64,000 bases of DNA, from assembly GCF_014252955.1 (NCBI RefSeq), contig NZ_JACMIA010000001.1:3184258-3248257 (forward strand), written 5' to 3'. The position numbers and the translations under genes were made by a program. Below, one piece after another: positions 47,766-56,996 of this stretch; positions within the stretch are counted from its first letter, which is position 1; every line of letters begins with the position of its first letter. Source of the stretch: Stappia sp. 28M-7 (GTDB taxonomy: Bacteria > Pseudomonadota > Alphaproteobacteria > Rhizobiales > Stappiaceae). The notes under the pieces were generated by a model. The model did no database searches, was not told the DNA's origin, and saw only the letters and a program-made list of their open reading frames with translations.

Positions 47766-49052
47766 CTAGGCGACCAGAAAACGCGAGGGCGAATAGGGCT
47801 GCGGGTCGGCCAGCGGCAGCATGTCGGTGACGAGATCGGCCAACAGCCGCGCCATCGCCGGGGCCAGCGAAAAGCCGTCGCGCATGTGGCCGACCGACAG
47901 CCACAGGCCCGGCAGGCCGGGCAGTTCGCCGACGATGGGAAGCTGGTCGGGCACGAAAACGCGCAGGCCCGCGACCGGAACGTCCTCCACCGCCGAACCG
48001 AGCGGCAGCAGCGCACGGGCCGTCGCGGTGGCCCGGTGAAGGGCATTGGCGCGCATCGGAACGCCGGACAGCGCGCGGGCCGTCGACATCAGCTCCGTGC
48101 CGCCGACCAGCCGCAACCCGCGCTCCATCGGCGTGAGGGTGAAGCCGCCTTCCTGATCTGTGACCGGCCGGGTCAGCGACACGCCGGAAACCGCGCGGAA
48201 ATGGCGATGATAGGTGCGGCAGGCCGCCAGCGGCATGGACAGGCCGAAGCGCGCCAGCACCGGCGAGATGCCTGCGCCCAGCGCCAGCACCACGACCGGC
48301 GCTCCGACCTCGCCGCGCACGGTGCGCATCGCATAGCCCTGCCGCGTGTCGATGAGCGTGGCGGCATCGCCGATCTCCGTCTCCCCGCCCCGTTCGCGGA
48401 ACAGCCGTCCATAGGCCTTGGTCACGCCGCCGGGCGAGGACACCGACTGGCTCTCCGGCCAGTAGATCGCCGCTTCTTCCAGCGAGCGCAGATGCGGCTC
48501 CAGCCTGACGATCTCGACCGCGTCGAGATCCGCGTAAGACACGCCGAGGATGCGGGCGAAATGCCGGTCGATCTCGGCAAGCTCGCACACGCGCGGCGAG
48601 CGCAGCAGCTTGATCCAGCCGGTGCGACGGAAGAAGCGCAGGGCGCTGGCCGCCCGCGCCAGCGCCAGATGCTCGGCCGCCGCAACCGCCTGCAGCGGGG
48701 CCAGCGCCCGCGCGGCGCGCGCCACCGCCGCCGGTTGTGCCGCCAGCCGGCATTCGGAGAAGAAACGCGACAGATCCGGCAGCGAGCGCGAATCGATGCC
48801 GAAGCCCCGGCGCCGGGTCAACGCGCTGGCAAGGATCGCCGGAAGGGTCAGCGGCACGGGGAGCGGCGAGTAGCCATCGCAGCCGATCAGCCCGTCATTC
48901 CCGCGGGTTGCCTCCTCTCCCGGCGCATCGCGGTCGACGACGAGCACGCGCATGCCCCGCCCCTGCAGGTGCAGGGCGGCACTCGTGCCGGTGATGCCGG
49001 CGCCAAGGACGATCGCGTCGAAGCTGCGCATATGCTTTTCGACACCGTTCAC
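47766..49052 (-). CDS. DadA-like FAD-dependent oxidoreductase
   Basis: Protein of 428 residues. The FAD fold VLGAGITGTSAALHLQGRGMRVLVVDRD starts near residue 16, and the C-terminus has GHMRDGFSLAPAMARLLADLV, the glycine/D-amino acid oxidase pattern. It likely oxidises a D-amino acid or glycine-like substrate at the membrane or cytoplasm. The GTG at 49052 has AAGGCG upstream and is used; an internal ATG at 49031 is also reasonable. It overlaps no gene and is divergent from the BASS-type transporter gene. Confidence 0.85.
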   Translation of the reverse strand: MNGVEKHMRSFDAIVLGAGITGTSAALHLQGRGMRVLVVDRDAPGEEATRGNDGLIGCDGYSPLPVPLTLPAILASALTRRRGFGIDSRSLPDLSRFFSECRLAAQPAAVARAARALAPLQAVAAAEHLALARAASALRFFRRTGWIKLLRSPRVCELAEIDRHFARILGVSYADLDAVEIVRLEPHLRSLEEAAIYWPESQSVSSPGGVTKAYGRLFRERGGETEIGDAATLIDTRQGYAMRTVRGEVGAPVVVLALGAGISPVLARFGLSMPLAACRTYHRHFRAVSGVSLTRPVTDQEGGFTLTPMERGLRLVGGTELMSTARALSGVPMRANALHRATATARALLPLGSAVEDVPVAGLRVFVPDQLPIVGELPGLPGLWLSVGHMRDGFSLAPAMARLLADLVTDMLPLADPQPYSPSRFLVA

Positions 49053-49161
49053 AATCGCCTTGCAAGTGGAAGACGCTCTCCACGATACTCAAGGTCCTGA
49101 AATTGTTCCCGCCCGGCGCCGTTGCGGTGCCACACGCCTCCTTTTCCGGAAAGTGTCCGAC

Positions 49162-50160
49162 ATGCCGGCACTCGCCCTGCCGCTCACCCTTCTTGCCTGG
49201 CTCGGACGCCAGGGCACCCGGGCTGTTGCCATCAGCGCCCTGCTTGGCCTGGTGCTGCCGCCGCTCTCGGCCCTGTTCCGCCCGCTGGTCGAGGAAGCGA
49301 TCTTCGTGTTGCTGGTGCTGGCCTTCCTGCGGGTCGACCCGGTCGCCGTCGTCGCCCATGTCCGCCGGCCGAAGCTGGTGGCCCTGTCGCTGGTGTGGAT
49401 GCTGCTCGCCGTGCCGCTCGCGGTGGGAGGGCTGCTGAAGCTCAGCGGCCTGACCGCCCTGCATCCCGACATCGCGCTGGCCGCCTTCATCGTCACCGCC
49501 GCCCCGCCGATCATGTCGGCACCGGCCTTCATCGCGCTGATCGGCCTCGACGGGGCGCTGTCGCTGGCGCTGGTCGGCTGCGGCATGCTGCTGACGCCGA
49601 TCACCGCGCCGCTGATCGGCGGGCTGCTGCTCGGCGAGAGCCTGCCCATCGACGCCTTCGCGCTCGGCCTGCGCCTGACCGGGCTGCTCGCCGCCTCCGC
49701 CGGCATGGCGCTGCTGATTCGCCGCTTTGCCGGCAATGCCCGCGTCGTCGGTGCCAAGGAGCATATCGACGGGCTGAACGTCCTGATCCTGTTCATCTTC
49801 GCCGTAGCGGTGATGGACGGCGTCGCCGCGCGCTTCATGGCAGCTCCCCTGTTCACCCTGGCGGTGGCGGCGCTGACCTTTGCGGTCGCGCTGACCCAGA
49901 TGGGGGTGACGTTGCTGGTCTTCTCGCGGGTGCGCCGCGACCAGGGCTTCGTCATCGGTCACGCGGTCGGCAACCGCAACATGGGCCTGCTGGTCGCCGC
50001 GCTCGGCGGCACGCTGCCGGATCTCGCCTGGCTCTATTTCGGGCTCGGACAGCTGCCGATCTACCTGCTGCCCTGGCTGCTCAAGCCGCTGGCCAACCGC
50101 ATCGCCGCCGATCAGGCGGAACGTGACCGGGATCACGGAAGCGCCGCACCCGGCAGCTAG
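49162..50160 (+). CDS. BASS-like (bile acid:Na+ symporter fold) transporter
   Basis: Protein of 332 residues with nine or ten hydrophobic segments, a PPIMSAPAFIALIG stretch and a VIGHAVGNRNMGLLVAAL C-terminal motif, which recalls the conserved glycine/asparagine region of BASS-fold proteins. The substrate is unknown; organic anion or metabolite export is possible. It begins at the ATG at 49162. The DUF2259 gene follows 38 bases later. Confidence 0.7.
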   Translation: MPALALPLTLLAWLGRQGTRAVAISALLGLVLPPLSALFRPLVEEAIFVLLVLAFLRVDPVAVVAHVRRPKLVALSLVWMLLAVPLAVGGLLKLSGLTALHPDIALAAFIVTAAPPIMSAPAFIALIGLDGALSLALVGCGMLLTPITAPLIGGLLLGESLPIDAFALGLRLTGLLAASAGMALLIRRFAGNARVVGAKEHIDGLNVLILFIFAVAVMDGVAARFMAAPLFTLAVAALTFAVALTQMGVTLLVFSRVRRDQGFVIGHAVGNRNMGLLVAALGGTLPDLAWLYFGLGQLPIYLLPWLLKPLANRIAADQAERDRDHGSAAPGS

Positions 50161-50198
50161 TGTGCACTCAAGGCAATCCTGCCTCGGGAACCTGGCCC

Positions 50199-51002
50199 AT
50201 GCGCAATCGACCGACACAAAAAGCCACGCCCCTTGCCGCTGCCGCTCCGCTGGGGGCCGCCGCCGCCCCGCTGGGGGCCGCCGCCCTCGCCTTGCTGGTG
50301 ACGCTGGGCACCACGCCGGCCTTTGCCGGCGACTACGCGCGGGTCGACGTGATGGGCTTTTCGACAGATGGCAGCCGCTTCGCCTTCGAGGAATATGGCA
50401 CGCAGGACGGCTCCGGCTTCCCCTATTCCAACATCTACCTGTTCGACGTGGACCGGGACGCCTGGCTCGGAAACAGCCCGTTCCGCCAGCTCGACGAGGT
50501 GGGCGATGCAACGCCCGCGCAGGCGCAGGCCGCACTGGAGCGCACCCGCGAGGCCAATCGCGAAGAGGCATGGGACCTGATCGTCTCGGCCGGGATTGCC
50601 GGCCGCGGCGACACGGTGGCGCACAATCCGCCGACCGAGCGCGGCGCCGATCCGCACCTGATGATCGCCTCGATGCGTCCGGAAGTGCCCGCCTTCGGCG
50701 CGCAGGTGGAATTGCGGCTGACCGAGCACGCCGTGGAGCGCCCGGCGCGCTGCCCGGACGGCTTCGGCGAGATGAAGGGCTTCCGCCTGACGCTGACGCT
50801 CGAGGGCGAGACGCGGGTGCTCAACGACGATGCCCGCCTGCCGCAAAGTCGGGGCTGCGCGCTCGGCTACCGGATCGAGCGGCTGGCGCTGCACCACCCC
50901 GCGGACGGGGGCCCGACCGCCTTCGCGGTGCTGATCCTGGTGGAGCAGGTCGGCTTCGAGGGACCGGACGGGCGGCATCTGGCGATCACCGGGCGGCTTT
51001 AG
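50199..51002 (+). CDS. Exported DUF2259-like protein
   Basis: Protein of 267 residues. A signal peptide of unusual length has a duplicated PLGAAA segment and ends near TPAFA/GDY. The mature part begins DYARVDVMGFSTDGSRFAFEEYGTQDGSGFPYSNIYLFD, the DUF2259 hallmark of secreted predicted proteins. The function is unknown. The gene follows a BASS-type transporter and precedes rpe on the same strand. Confidence 0.8.
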   Translation: MRNRPTQKATPLAAAAPLGAAAAPLGAAALALLVTLGTTPAFAGDYARVDVMGFSTDGSRFAFEEYGTQDGSGFPYSNIYLFDVDRDAWLGNSPFRQLDEVGDATPAQAQAALERTREANREEAWDLIVSAGIAGRGDTVAHNPPTERGADPHLMIASMRPEVPAFGAQVELRLTEHAVERPARCPDGFGEMKGFRLTLTLEGETRVLNDDARLPQSRGCALGYRIERLALHHPADGGPTAFAVLILVEQVGFEGPDGRHLAITGRL

Positions 51003-51118
51003 GGCGCAGGATCGCGCGCGCCTGGGAGCTTGTGGCTCCCGGGAGCCTGTGATAGCGGCTTGCCCCAGATCAGCCCCCGGGTGATCACCCGGAACCCCAG
51101 CCATCGGAGCCGCCGCCC

Positions 51119-51796
51119 ATGACCCGCCCCGTCGTCATTGCCCCGTCCATGCTCGCCTCGGACTTCTCCGCCTTCGGAAGGGAAGTGCGCGACGTGGTGG
51201 AGGCCGGCGCCGACTGGATCCATCTCGACGTGATGGACGGGCATTTCGTGCCCAATATCAGCTTCGGCCCCGACGTCATCAAGGCGATGCGCCGGCACAC
51301 CGACAAGGTGTTCGACACGCATCTGATGATCGCGCCGTGCGATGCCTATCTGGAGGCCTTCGCCAAGGCCGGCTCCGACATCATCACCGTGCATGCCGAG
51401 GCCGGCCCGCATCTCGACCGCTCGCTGCAGGCGATCCGCGCGCTCGGCAAGAAGGCCGGCGTCTCGCTGAACCCGGCAACGCCGGAAAGCGTCATCGAAT
51501 ACGTGCTCGACCGCCTCGACCTGGTGCTGGTGATGAGCGTCAATCCGGGCTTCGGCGGGCAGTCCTTCATCCCGGCGATGGTCGACAAGGTCGCCCGCAT
51601 CAAGGCGATGATCGGCGACCGGCCGATCGACATCGAGGTCGACGGCGGCGTCACTGCCGAAACCGCGCCGCTGGTCGCCAAGGCCGGCGCCAACGTGCTC
51701 GTCGCCGGCTCGGCCGTGTTCAAGGGCGAGGGCGTTGCCGGCTACCGCGCCAACATCGAGGCGATCCGCAAGGCGGCCGACGAGGCCGCAGCCTGA
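51119..51796 (+). CDS. rpe: Ribulose-phosphate 3-epimerase
   Basis: Protein of 225 residues. It has the TIM-barrel signatures [32 protein letters not shown] and EVDGGV. The enzyme links the oxidative and non-oxidative pentose phosphate branches (Ru5P to Xu5P). A 15-bp inverted repeat lies 69 bases after its stop, ahead of the next gene. Confidence 0.97.
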   Translation: MTRPVVIAPSMLASDFSAFGREVRDVVEAGADWIHLDVMDGHFVPNISFGPDVIKAMRRHTDKVFDTHLMIAPCDAYLEAFAKAGSDIITVHAEAGPHLDRSLQAIRALGKKAGVSLNPATPESVIEYVLDRLDLVLVMSVNPGFGGQSFIPAMVDKVARIKAMIGDRPIDIEVDGGVTAETAPLVAKAGANVLVAGSAVFKGEGVAGYRANIEAIRKAADEAAA

Positions 51797-51864
51797 GGCA
51801 GCCTGAGTTAGCCACCTCCCCTTCCGCTTGACCGGCCTCGCGGCGCAGCCGACAATCGGCTTTT

Positions 51865-51916
51865 GAATCTGAAGTTCGTACAGAGCTTGCTGCCGAATGT
51901 GACGAACTTCAGATTC
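51865..51916. repeat. 15-bp perfect inverted repeat
   Basis: GAATCTGAAGTTCGT (51865-51879) and ACGAACTTCAGATTC (51902-51916) are perfect reverse complements around 22 bases. It ends 28 bases before the GTG of the next gene. It has no T-run, so an operator or mRNA stem is as likely as a terminator of rpe. Confidence 0.7.
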
Positions 51917-51944
51917 TGGTGACCAGAACGGATGGACCTGCCAC

Positions 51945-52418
51945 GTGCGACCGCTCGTCTTCGCCATCGCCTGGGCCGTGCTGATCTGCCTGACGGAGAC
52001 CGCGCTCACCTTCTGGCGCGGTGAAGCCCTGACGGGCCGCTCGGCCGCGGTCGTCGCCGTCTTCACGGTGAGCGCCTTCCTCGGCGCCTTCTGCGCGTGG
52101 GGCACGGCGAGCCTGATGACCTTCCGCCGCCGCAAGGCCCGGCTGCCGGCGCGTTTCGCCGCGATGGTGCTGTCGCTGACGCTCGGCACCGCAGGCTTTT
52201 GCGCCGTGTTCTTCTTCCTGCAGCTGCGCTCCTATTATTCGGAATGGCACACCAGCACGATCTCCATGGAGATGTTCTGGCAGTTCGCCTTCACCGGCGC
52301 CTCGACCAGCTACATCTTCGCCGTGATGGGCGCCCGGCCGCTGCTGCCTTTCGTCTTCCTGCCCATGCTCGCCTTCTCCTGGTACTTCGCGCGCATTGAG
52401 CCCTCGCGCCGCGTCTGA
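51945..52418 (+). CDS. Four-span membrane protein, hypothetical
   Basis: Protein of 157 residues with four hydrophobic segments (about 5-22, 36-57, 72-92 and 115-142). I do not recognise the family. The GTG start at 51945 has no strong ribosome site. It lies between rpe and purB on the same strand, and purB starts 44 bases downstream. A 15-bp inverted repeat lies directly upstream. Confidence 0.7.
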   Translation: MRPLVFAIAWAVLICLTETALTFWRGEALTGRSAAVVAVFTVSAFLGAFCAWGTASLMTFRRRKARLPARFAAMVLSLTLGTAGFCAVFFFLQLRSYYSEWHTSTISMEMFWQFAFTGASTSYIFAVMGARPLLPFVFLPMLAFSWYFARIEPSRRV

Positions 52419-52462
52419 TAAGGAGCCGGCACACCCAGCCGCTGCCCGAGAAGGACACCCGC

Positions 52463-53791
52463 ATGATCCCGCGCTATTCGCGGCCCGAAATGGTCGCCAT
52501 CTGGTCTCCCGAGACGAAGTTCCGCATCTGGTTCGAGATCGAGGCCCATGCCTGCGACGCGCTCGCCGAGATCGGCGTGATCCCCAAGGAAGCCGCCCGC
52601 ACGATCTGGGAGAAGGGCGGCGCCGCCACCTTCGATGTCGCCCGCATCGACGAGATCGAGCGCGAGACCAAGCACGACGTCATCGCCTTCCTGACGCATC
52701 TGGCCGAGATCGTCGGACCCGACGCCCGCTTCGTGCACCAGGGCATGACCTCGTCCGACGTGCTGGACACCTGCCTCAACGTGCAGCTGGCCCGTGCCGC
52801 CGACCTGCTGCTGGCCGATATCGACGCGCTGCTGGCCGCTCTCAAGCGCCGCGCCTTCGAGCACAAGGACACGGTCTGCATCGGCCGCTCGCACGGCATC
52901 CACGCCGAGCCGGTGACCTTCGGCCTGAAGATGGCCGAGGCCTATGCCGAGTTCGACCGCTGCCGCACGCGCCTGATCGCCGCCCGCGCCGAGGTCGCCA
53001 CCTGCGCCATTTCCGGCGCCGTCGGCACCTTCGCCAATATCGATCCGCGCATCGAGGAACATGTCGCCAAGGCGATGGGCCTTGCCGTCGAGCCGGTCTC
53101 CACCCAGGTGATCCCGCGCGACCGCCACGCCATGTTCTTCGCGACGCTGGGCGTCATCGCCTCCTCGATCGAGCGCGTGGCGACCGAAATCCGCCACCTG
53201 CAGCGCACCGAGGTGCTGGAGGCGGAAGAGTACTTCTCGCCGGGCCAGAAGGGCTCCAGCGCCATGCCGCACAAGCGCAACCCGGTGCTGACCGAGAACC
53301 TGACCGGTCTTGCCCGCATGGTCCGCGCCTACGCGATGCCGGCGATGGAGAACGTCGCCCTGTGGCACGAGCGCGATATCTCGCACTCCTCGGTCGAGCG
53401 GATGATCGGCCCGGACGCCACCGTGACGCTCGACTTCGCGCTGGCGCGCCTGACCAACGTCATCGACAAGCTGATGGTCTATCCCGAGCGCATGCTGGCC
53501 AACATGAACCGCCTCGGCGGCCTGGTGCACTCGCAGCGCATCCTGCTGGCGCTGACCCAGGCCGGCACCTCGCGCGAGGACGCCTATCGCCTGGTCCAGC
53601 GCAACGCCATGAAGGTCTGGGACAGCTACCAGAAGGACGGCAGCGCCGATGTCGACTTCCTGGAGGAGCTGCTGAACGACGCCGATGTGCGCGCCGCCCT
53701 GTCGGAAGAGGAGATCCGCTCGCGCTTCGACCTCGGCTACCACACCAAGGCCGTCGGCACGATCTTCGACCGGGTGTTCGGCAAGGCCTGA
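52463..53791 (+). CDS. purB: Adenylosuccinate lyase
   Basis: Protein of 442 residues with the fumarase/aspartase-superfamily signature SSAMPHKRNP (about 265), the HQGMTSSDVLDT region and GRSHGIHAEP. It catalyses two purine steps: SAICAR to AICAR and adenylosuccinate to AMP. The phosphoesterase gene starts 5 bases after its stop. Confidence 0.97.
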   Translation: MIPRYSRPEMVAIWSPETKFRIWFEIEAHACDALAEIGVIPKEAARTIWEKGGAATFDVARIDEIERETKHDVIAFLTHLAEIVGPDARFVHQGMTSSDVLDTCLNVQLARAADLLLADIDALLAALKRRAFEHKDTVCIGRSHGIHAEPVTFGLKMAEAYAEFDRCRTRLIAARAEVATCAISGAVGTFANIDPRIEEHVAKAMGLAVEPVSTQVIPRDRHAMFFATLGVIASSIERVATEIRHLQRTEVLEAEEYFSPGQKGSSAMPHKRNPVLTENLTGLARMVRAYAMPAMENVALWHERDISHSSVERMIGPDATVTLDFALARLTNVIDKLMVYPERMLANMNRLGGLVHSQRILLALTQAGTSREDAYRLVQRNAMKVWDSYQKDGSADVDFLEELLNDADVRAALSEEEIRSRFDLGYHTKAVGTIFDRVFGKA

Positions 53792-53796
53792 CGGCA

Positions 53797-54549
53797 ATGC
53801 GCATCGCCGTGCTTGCCGACATCCACGGAAATGCCGAAGCGCTCGAGGCGGTCGTTGCCGACCTCGAGCGCGAGGCTCCGGACGAGGTCGTCAATCTCGG
53901 CGATTGCCTGTCCGGTCCGCTCTGGCCGGAGCGGACCGCGACAATCCTGCGCAGCCTCGGCTGGCCGACCGTACGCGGCAATCACGACCGTGTGGTCGCG
54001 GCCGGCAACGTATCGCCGGCGAATCGCACCGACCACTTCACCCAGAACGATCTGTCCGCCGAAAGCCTCGCCTGGCTGCGGGCGCTACCCGCAACGCTGG
54101 AGCTGGATGGCGGCGCCGTCCTGCTGTGCCACGGCACGCCGACACGCGACGACGTCTACCTGACGGAAGAGGTCGCGGGCGAGAGCACTCGCCTCGCCGC
54201 GGAACAGGACATCGCCGCCCGTCTCGGCGAGACGGCCGCCGGGCTGGTCTGCTGCGGCCACACCCACATTCCCCGGCTGGTGCACCTTGCCGCCTGCGGC
54301 CGCACGGTGCTCAATCCGGGCAGCGTCGGCCTGCCGGGCTATGCGGACGAGGCGCCGACGCCCCACCGGGTCGAGACGGGAAGTCCCCACGCCCGCTATG
54401 CGATGGTCGAACGCCGTCCCGAGGGCTGGCGCTTCGAGATGAAGAGCATCATGTACGACTGGGAGAGCGCCGCCCGCGAGGCCGAGCGCAACGGCCGCCC
54501 CGACTGGGCCCGGCCGCTTCGCACGGGCTTTTACGGGCCGCTGGCGTAG
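53797..54549 (+). CDS. Metallophosphoesterase (YfcE/calcineurin-like)
   Basis: Protein of 250 residues. Metal ligands are visible in ADIHGN (Asp8, His10), NLGDC, GNHD and CCGHTHIP. The fold is the YfcE/ApaH-like binuclear phosphoesterase type. The substrate is unknown; nucleotide or phosphodiester cleavage is likely. It lies 5 bases after purB. Confidence 0.88.
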   Translation: MRIAVLADIHGNAEALEAVVADLEREAPDEVVNLGDCLSGPLWPERTATILRSLGWPTVRGNHDRVVAAGNVSPANRTDHFTQNDLSAESLAWLRALPATLELDGGAVLLCHGTPTRDDVYLTEEVAGESTRLAAEQDIAARLGETAAGLVCCGHTHIPRLVHLAACGRTVLNPGSVGLPGYADEAPTPHRVETGSPHARYAMVERRPEGWRFEMKSIMYDWESAAREAERNGRPDWARPLRTGFYGPLA

Positions 54550-54585
54550 ACATCCCCCGCGAGACCGACGAGAGAGCACTGCCCC

Positions 54586-55146
54586 ATGAAGATTGCCGAG
54601 ACCGACATCCTGCTGCTGCCCGGCTACGGCGACACGCCGGCCGGCCACTGGATGCACCGCTGGTGCGAGAAGATGCCGACGGCGCGCATCGTCGCCCAGC
54701 GCAACTGGTTCCAGCCCGTGCTGAAGGAGTGGATCGACGCCTTGAAGGAGGCGGTCGCCGCCGCGGAGCGCCCGGTGGTGCTGGTCGGCCATTCGCTCGG
54801 CTCGATCACCGCGGTCCATGCCGCCCATGGCCACGGGCTCGACACGGACAAGATCAAGGCCGCCTTCCTGGTGGCGCCGACGGACCTGAACCGCGCCGAG
54901 CCGAAGCCCGCCTTCGACGCCGCCCAGTTTCGCGCTGTGCCGAAGGGGCCCCTGCCCTTCCGCGCCAGGGTGGTGGCCAGCCGCACCGATCCCTATTGCG
55001 CCTATGACGTGGCCGAGCAGATGGCGCGGGACTGGGGCGCGCATTTCCAGGATGCGGGCGATGCCGGCCACATCAACCTGGAAAGCGGCCACGGCCCCTG
55101 GCCGGAAGGCCTGATGTCCTTCGCCTACCTGATGAAGGACCTGTGA
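54586..55146 (+). CDS. RBBP9/YdeN-type alpha/beta hydrolase
   Basis: Protein of 186 residues. The short hydrolase family is shown by LLLPGYGDTPAGHW, the elbow GHSLGS with Ser70, and a C-terminal GHINLESGHGPWPEG with the catalytic His. The substrate is unknown, and serine hydrolase or esterase activity is inferred. It is the third gene of a likely purB-phosphoesterase-hydrolase unit. Confidence 0.9.
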   Translation: MKIAETDILLLPGYGDTPAGHWMHRWCEKMPTARIVAQRNWFQPVLKEWIDALKEAVAAAERPVVLVGHSLGSITAVHAAHGHGLDTDKIKAAFLVAPTDLNRAEPKPAFDAAQFRAVPKGPLPFRARVVASRTDPYCAYDVAEQMARDWGAHFQDAGDAGHINLESGHGPWPEGLMSFAYLMKDL

Positions 55147-55152
55147 GGGCGC

Positions 55153-55623
55153 TCACCGTCTCAACGTGAAACCGTTGATTTCGGACCCGTCGCACAGAAT
55201 GATGCGATCATCGAAGTGATAGGCCTTGATCGCCTTCATCGTCGGGCCCCACCTCTCGGGCCCGATGGCGGTTACCTCGAATCTCGGCCCCGGGGTGCGC
55301 GACGATGCGCCGTACTGGACCTTGACCGCTTCGGAGCCCGGCTTGTCCGGGTAGTCCAGATAGGTCCAGTAGTAACGCCGCCAACTGTCGGATTTTCCCA
55401 TGACCAGTCCCTGAGGATTGAAAGCGGGATCGGCCAGCCAGCATTCGAGCGAGCGCCGGTAGATATCGCTCAAGGCCAGCATCCGTTCGTCCGTGACCCG
55501 ACCGCCCCAGACGCCCGAGAGATAGTTTGCTGAACCTATGGCTTCATCGAACTTGTCGAGCGATGTCCTGTTGACGCAAGACGCCAGAAAAACCGAGAGA
55601 AACAAAACAAAAAGAGATCTCAC
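55153..55623 (-). CDS. Small lipoprotein, hypothetical
   Basis: Protein of 156 residues with a GTG start at 55623. The signal LFVLFLSVFLASC has lipobox LASC and Cys16. The mature part is rich in aromatics (WRRYYWTYLDYPDKPG) and ends in RIILCDGSEINGFTLRR. I do not recognise a family. It is less GC-rich than its neighbours and is convergent with the hydrolase gene. A second lipoprotein gene is divergent from it. Confidence 0.75.
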   Translation of the reverse strand: MRSLFVLFLSVFLASCVNRTSLDKFDEAIGSANYLSGVWGGRVTDERMLALSDIYRRSLECWLADPAFNPQGLVMGKSDSWRRYYWTYLDYPDKPGSEAVKVQYGASSRTPGPRFEVTAIGPERWGPTMKAIKAYHFDDRIILCDGSEINGFTLRR

Positions 55624-55849
55624 AACGCCCCCAAGTGGATTGATCCGCCAACAATTCTTTCGGCAGTAGCCCGCAATCGTTGACACCCAAACGCTACTTT
55701 CAATACACGATGATAAAGGATGCACAAGCCGGACGGGTGGCGCTGTCGCGACAATACGGACCCTGCTCGGACATTTTCGGTAGTGCGCTTGCCTGTGCAA
55801 CGCCGGGCGCCAACCCGACATGCAACAGATCTTTCGACAGGGGTTTTTC

Positions 55850-56527
55850 ATGAATTGCGACAGGTCCATCTTCCAAGCAACACTTCTGGTCGCACTGACG
55901 GCACTGACCGCCTGCGACGGTCCCGATCCCGAAGCCAAGGCGAGATACCGGGAAATCCGAACCGCTATCGACGACCGGAAGAGCACCTGCGGCAATACCG
56001 AGAACGATTCACCGGCGGCGCGCGCCATCGTGGAAAAGGACCGGCTGCGCGGCGTGACGCGCTACACGGAAGCAGATGCACCGGAGTTGATGGCCGACCG
56101 CACCAGCGTCTCCTACATGCCCGGCCACGGCACGCAGATCTCCTACACCTCGGCGGACGGTCGCTCCTGGCTCTGGTATCCCGGCAATCCCCGCATCCTG
56201 GAAGGGCGCTGGAAGCTGGACGACAGCAAGGACATGCTGCAGGTCTGCTACGACTACGGCCCCGGCACCTACAACCCGACGATGAAGGACGCGCCCGCCG
56301 GCTTCCAGTGCGGCAGCTTCCACAACCAGAAATTCTTCACGCTCGACACCAAGCGCGGCGACGTGTTCGGCCTTGCGACCGCGAAGGTCCTGAAGCCGCT
56401 GCCGCGCGATGCGGCCAAGCCCTATTCCCCCGGCTGCGCGCCGGCGAAAAAGCCGTTGCTGAAGAACGGCAAGCCGCCGCTCGACAACCTGCAGAACGAC
56501 CTCAAGAGCTATATCGGCCGCGCCTGA
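55850..56527 (+). CDS. Lipoprotein, hypothetical
   Basis: Protein of 225 residues from the ATG at 55850. The signal ATLLVALTALTAC has lipobox LTAC and Cys22. The mature part has a SWLWYPGNPRILEGRWKLD stretch and several cysteines (QVCYDYG, QCGSFH, PGCAPAK) but no recognised domain. It is divergent from the other lipoprotein gene, with a 226-bp shared promoter region. Confidence 0.75.
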   Translation: MNCDRSIFQATLLVALTALTACDGPDPEAKARYREIRTAIDDRKSTCGNTENDSPAARAIVEKDRLRGVTRYTEADAPELMADRTSVSYMPGHGTQISYTSADGRSWLWYPGNPRILEGRWKLDDSKDMLQVCYDYGPGTYNPTMKDAPAGFQCGSFHNQKFFTLDTKRGDVFGLATAKVLKPLPRDAAKPYSPGCAPAKKPLLKNGKPPLDNLQNDLKSYIGRA

Positions 56528-56557
56528 CGCGCTCGCCCGCCCCTTTCCCGCGCGCCC

Positions 56558-56773
56558 TTACAAGGCGCGCGGCCGCGGCCCCATCATAGCGACGAGCCGC
56601 CGGGCGACCAGCAAGGCCACCGGCACGGCCAGCAGCACGCCGACGCCGGCGAACACGGCCAGCAGCCACGGCTCGAAGGCGTTGATGCCGTAAAAGGTCA
56701 TCGGCACCAGCGCGAAGGCGCCGGCCAGGGTCGGACCGATGACGATGAAGAGGACGGCAGCTAGCTTCCACAT
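56558..56773 (-). CDS. Small two-span membrane protein
   Basis: Protein of 71 residues with two hydrophobic segments (MWKLAAVLFIVIGPTLAGAF and AVFAGVGVLLAVPVALLVA). The ATG at 56773 has GGGAG 8 bases upstream, which supports it over the GTG at 56782. The family resembles small conserved membrane proteins of Hyphomicrobiales of unknown function. It is divergent to nothing close and stands alone. Confidence 0.7.
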   Translation of the reverse strand: MWKLAAVLFIVIGPTLAGAFALVPMTFYGINAFEPWLLAVFAGVGVLLAVPVALLVARRLVAMMGPRPRAL

Positions 56774-56935
56774 GACAGACACTCCCGATCAAGGGTCGGG
56801 GGCGCGTCTTTCCCTCAAGCTCGCTGCCCCGTCACCATCTGCCATCCTAGTGCCCGGTCCGCCGGGGATAATGCGACACCCGACCTCATGGGGGTTTGCC
56901 CATTGGGGAGATTGCCCATCAGGGATTCCACGCAT

Positions 56936-56967
56936 GAAAACGCCGCCCGGCAGGTGACCGGGCGGCG
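56936..56967 (-). terminator. Intrinsic terminator of the aldolase gene
   Basis: A 10-bp stem CGCCGCCCGG / CCGGGCGGCG with a 7-base loop is flanked by AAAA at 56937-56940, giving TTTT on the minus strand, 29 bases after the stop. Confidence 0.88.
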
Positions 56968-56996
56968 CATCGAAGAAATTCCGGAACGGGAGACCG

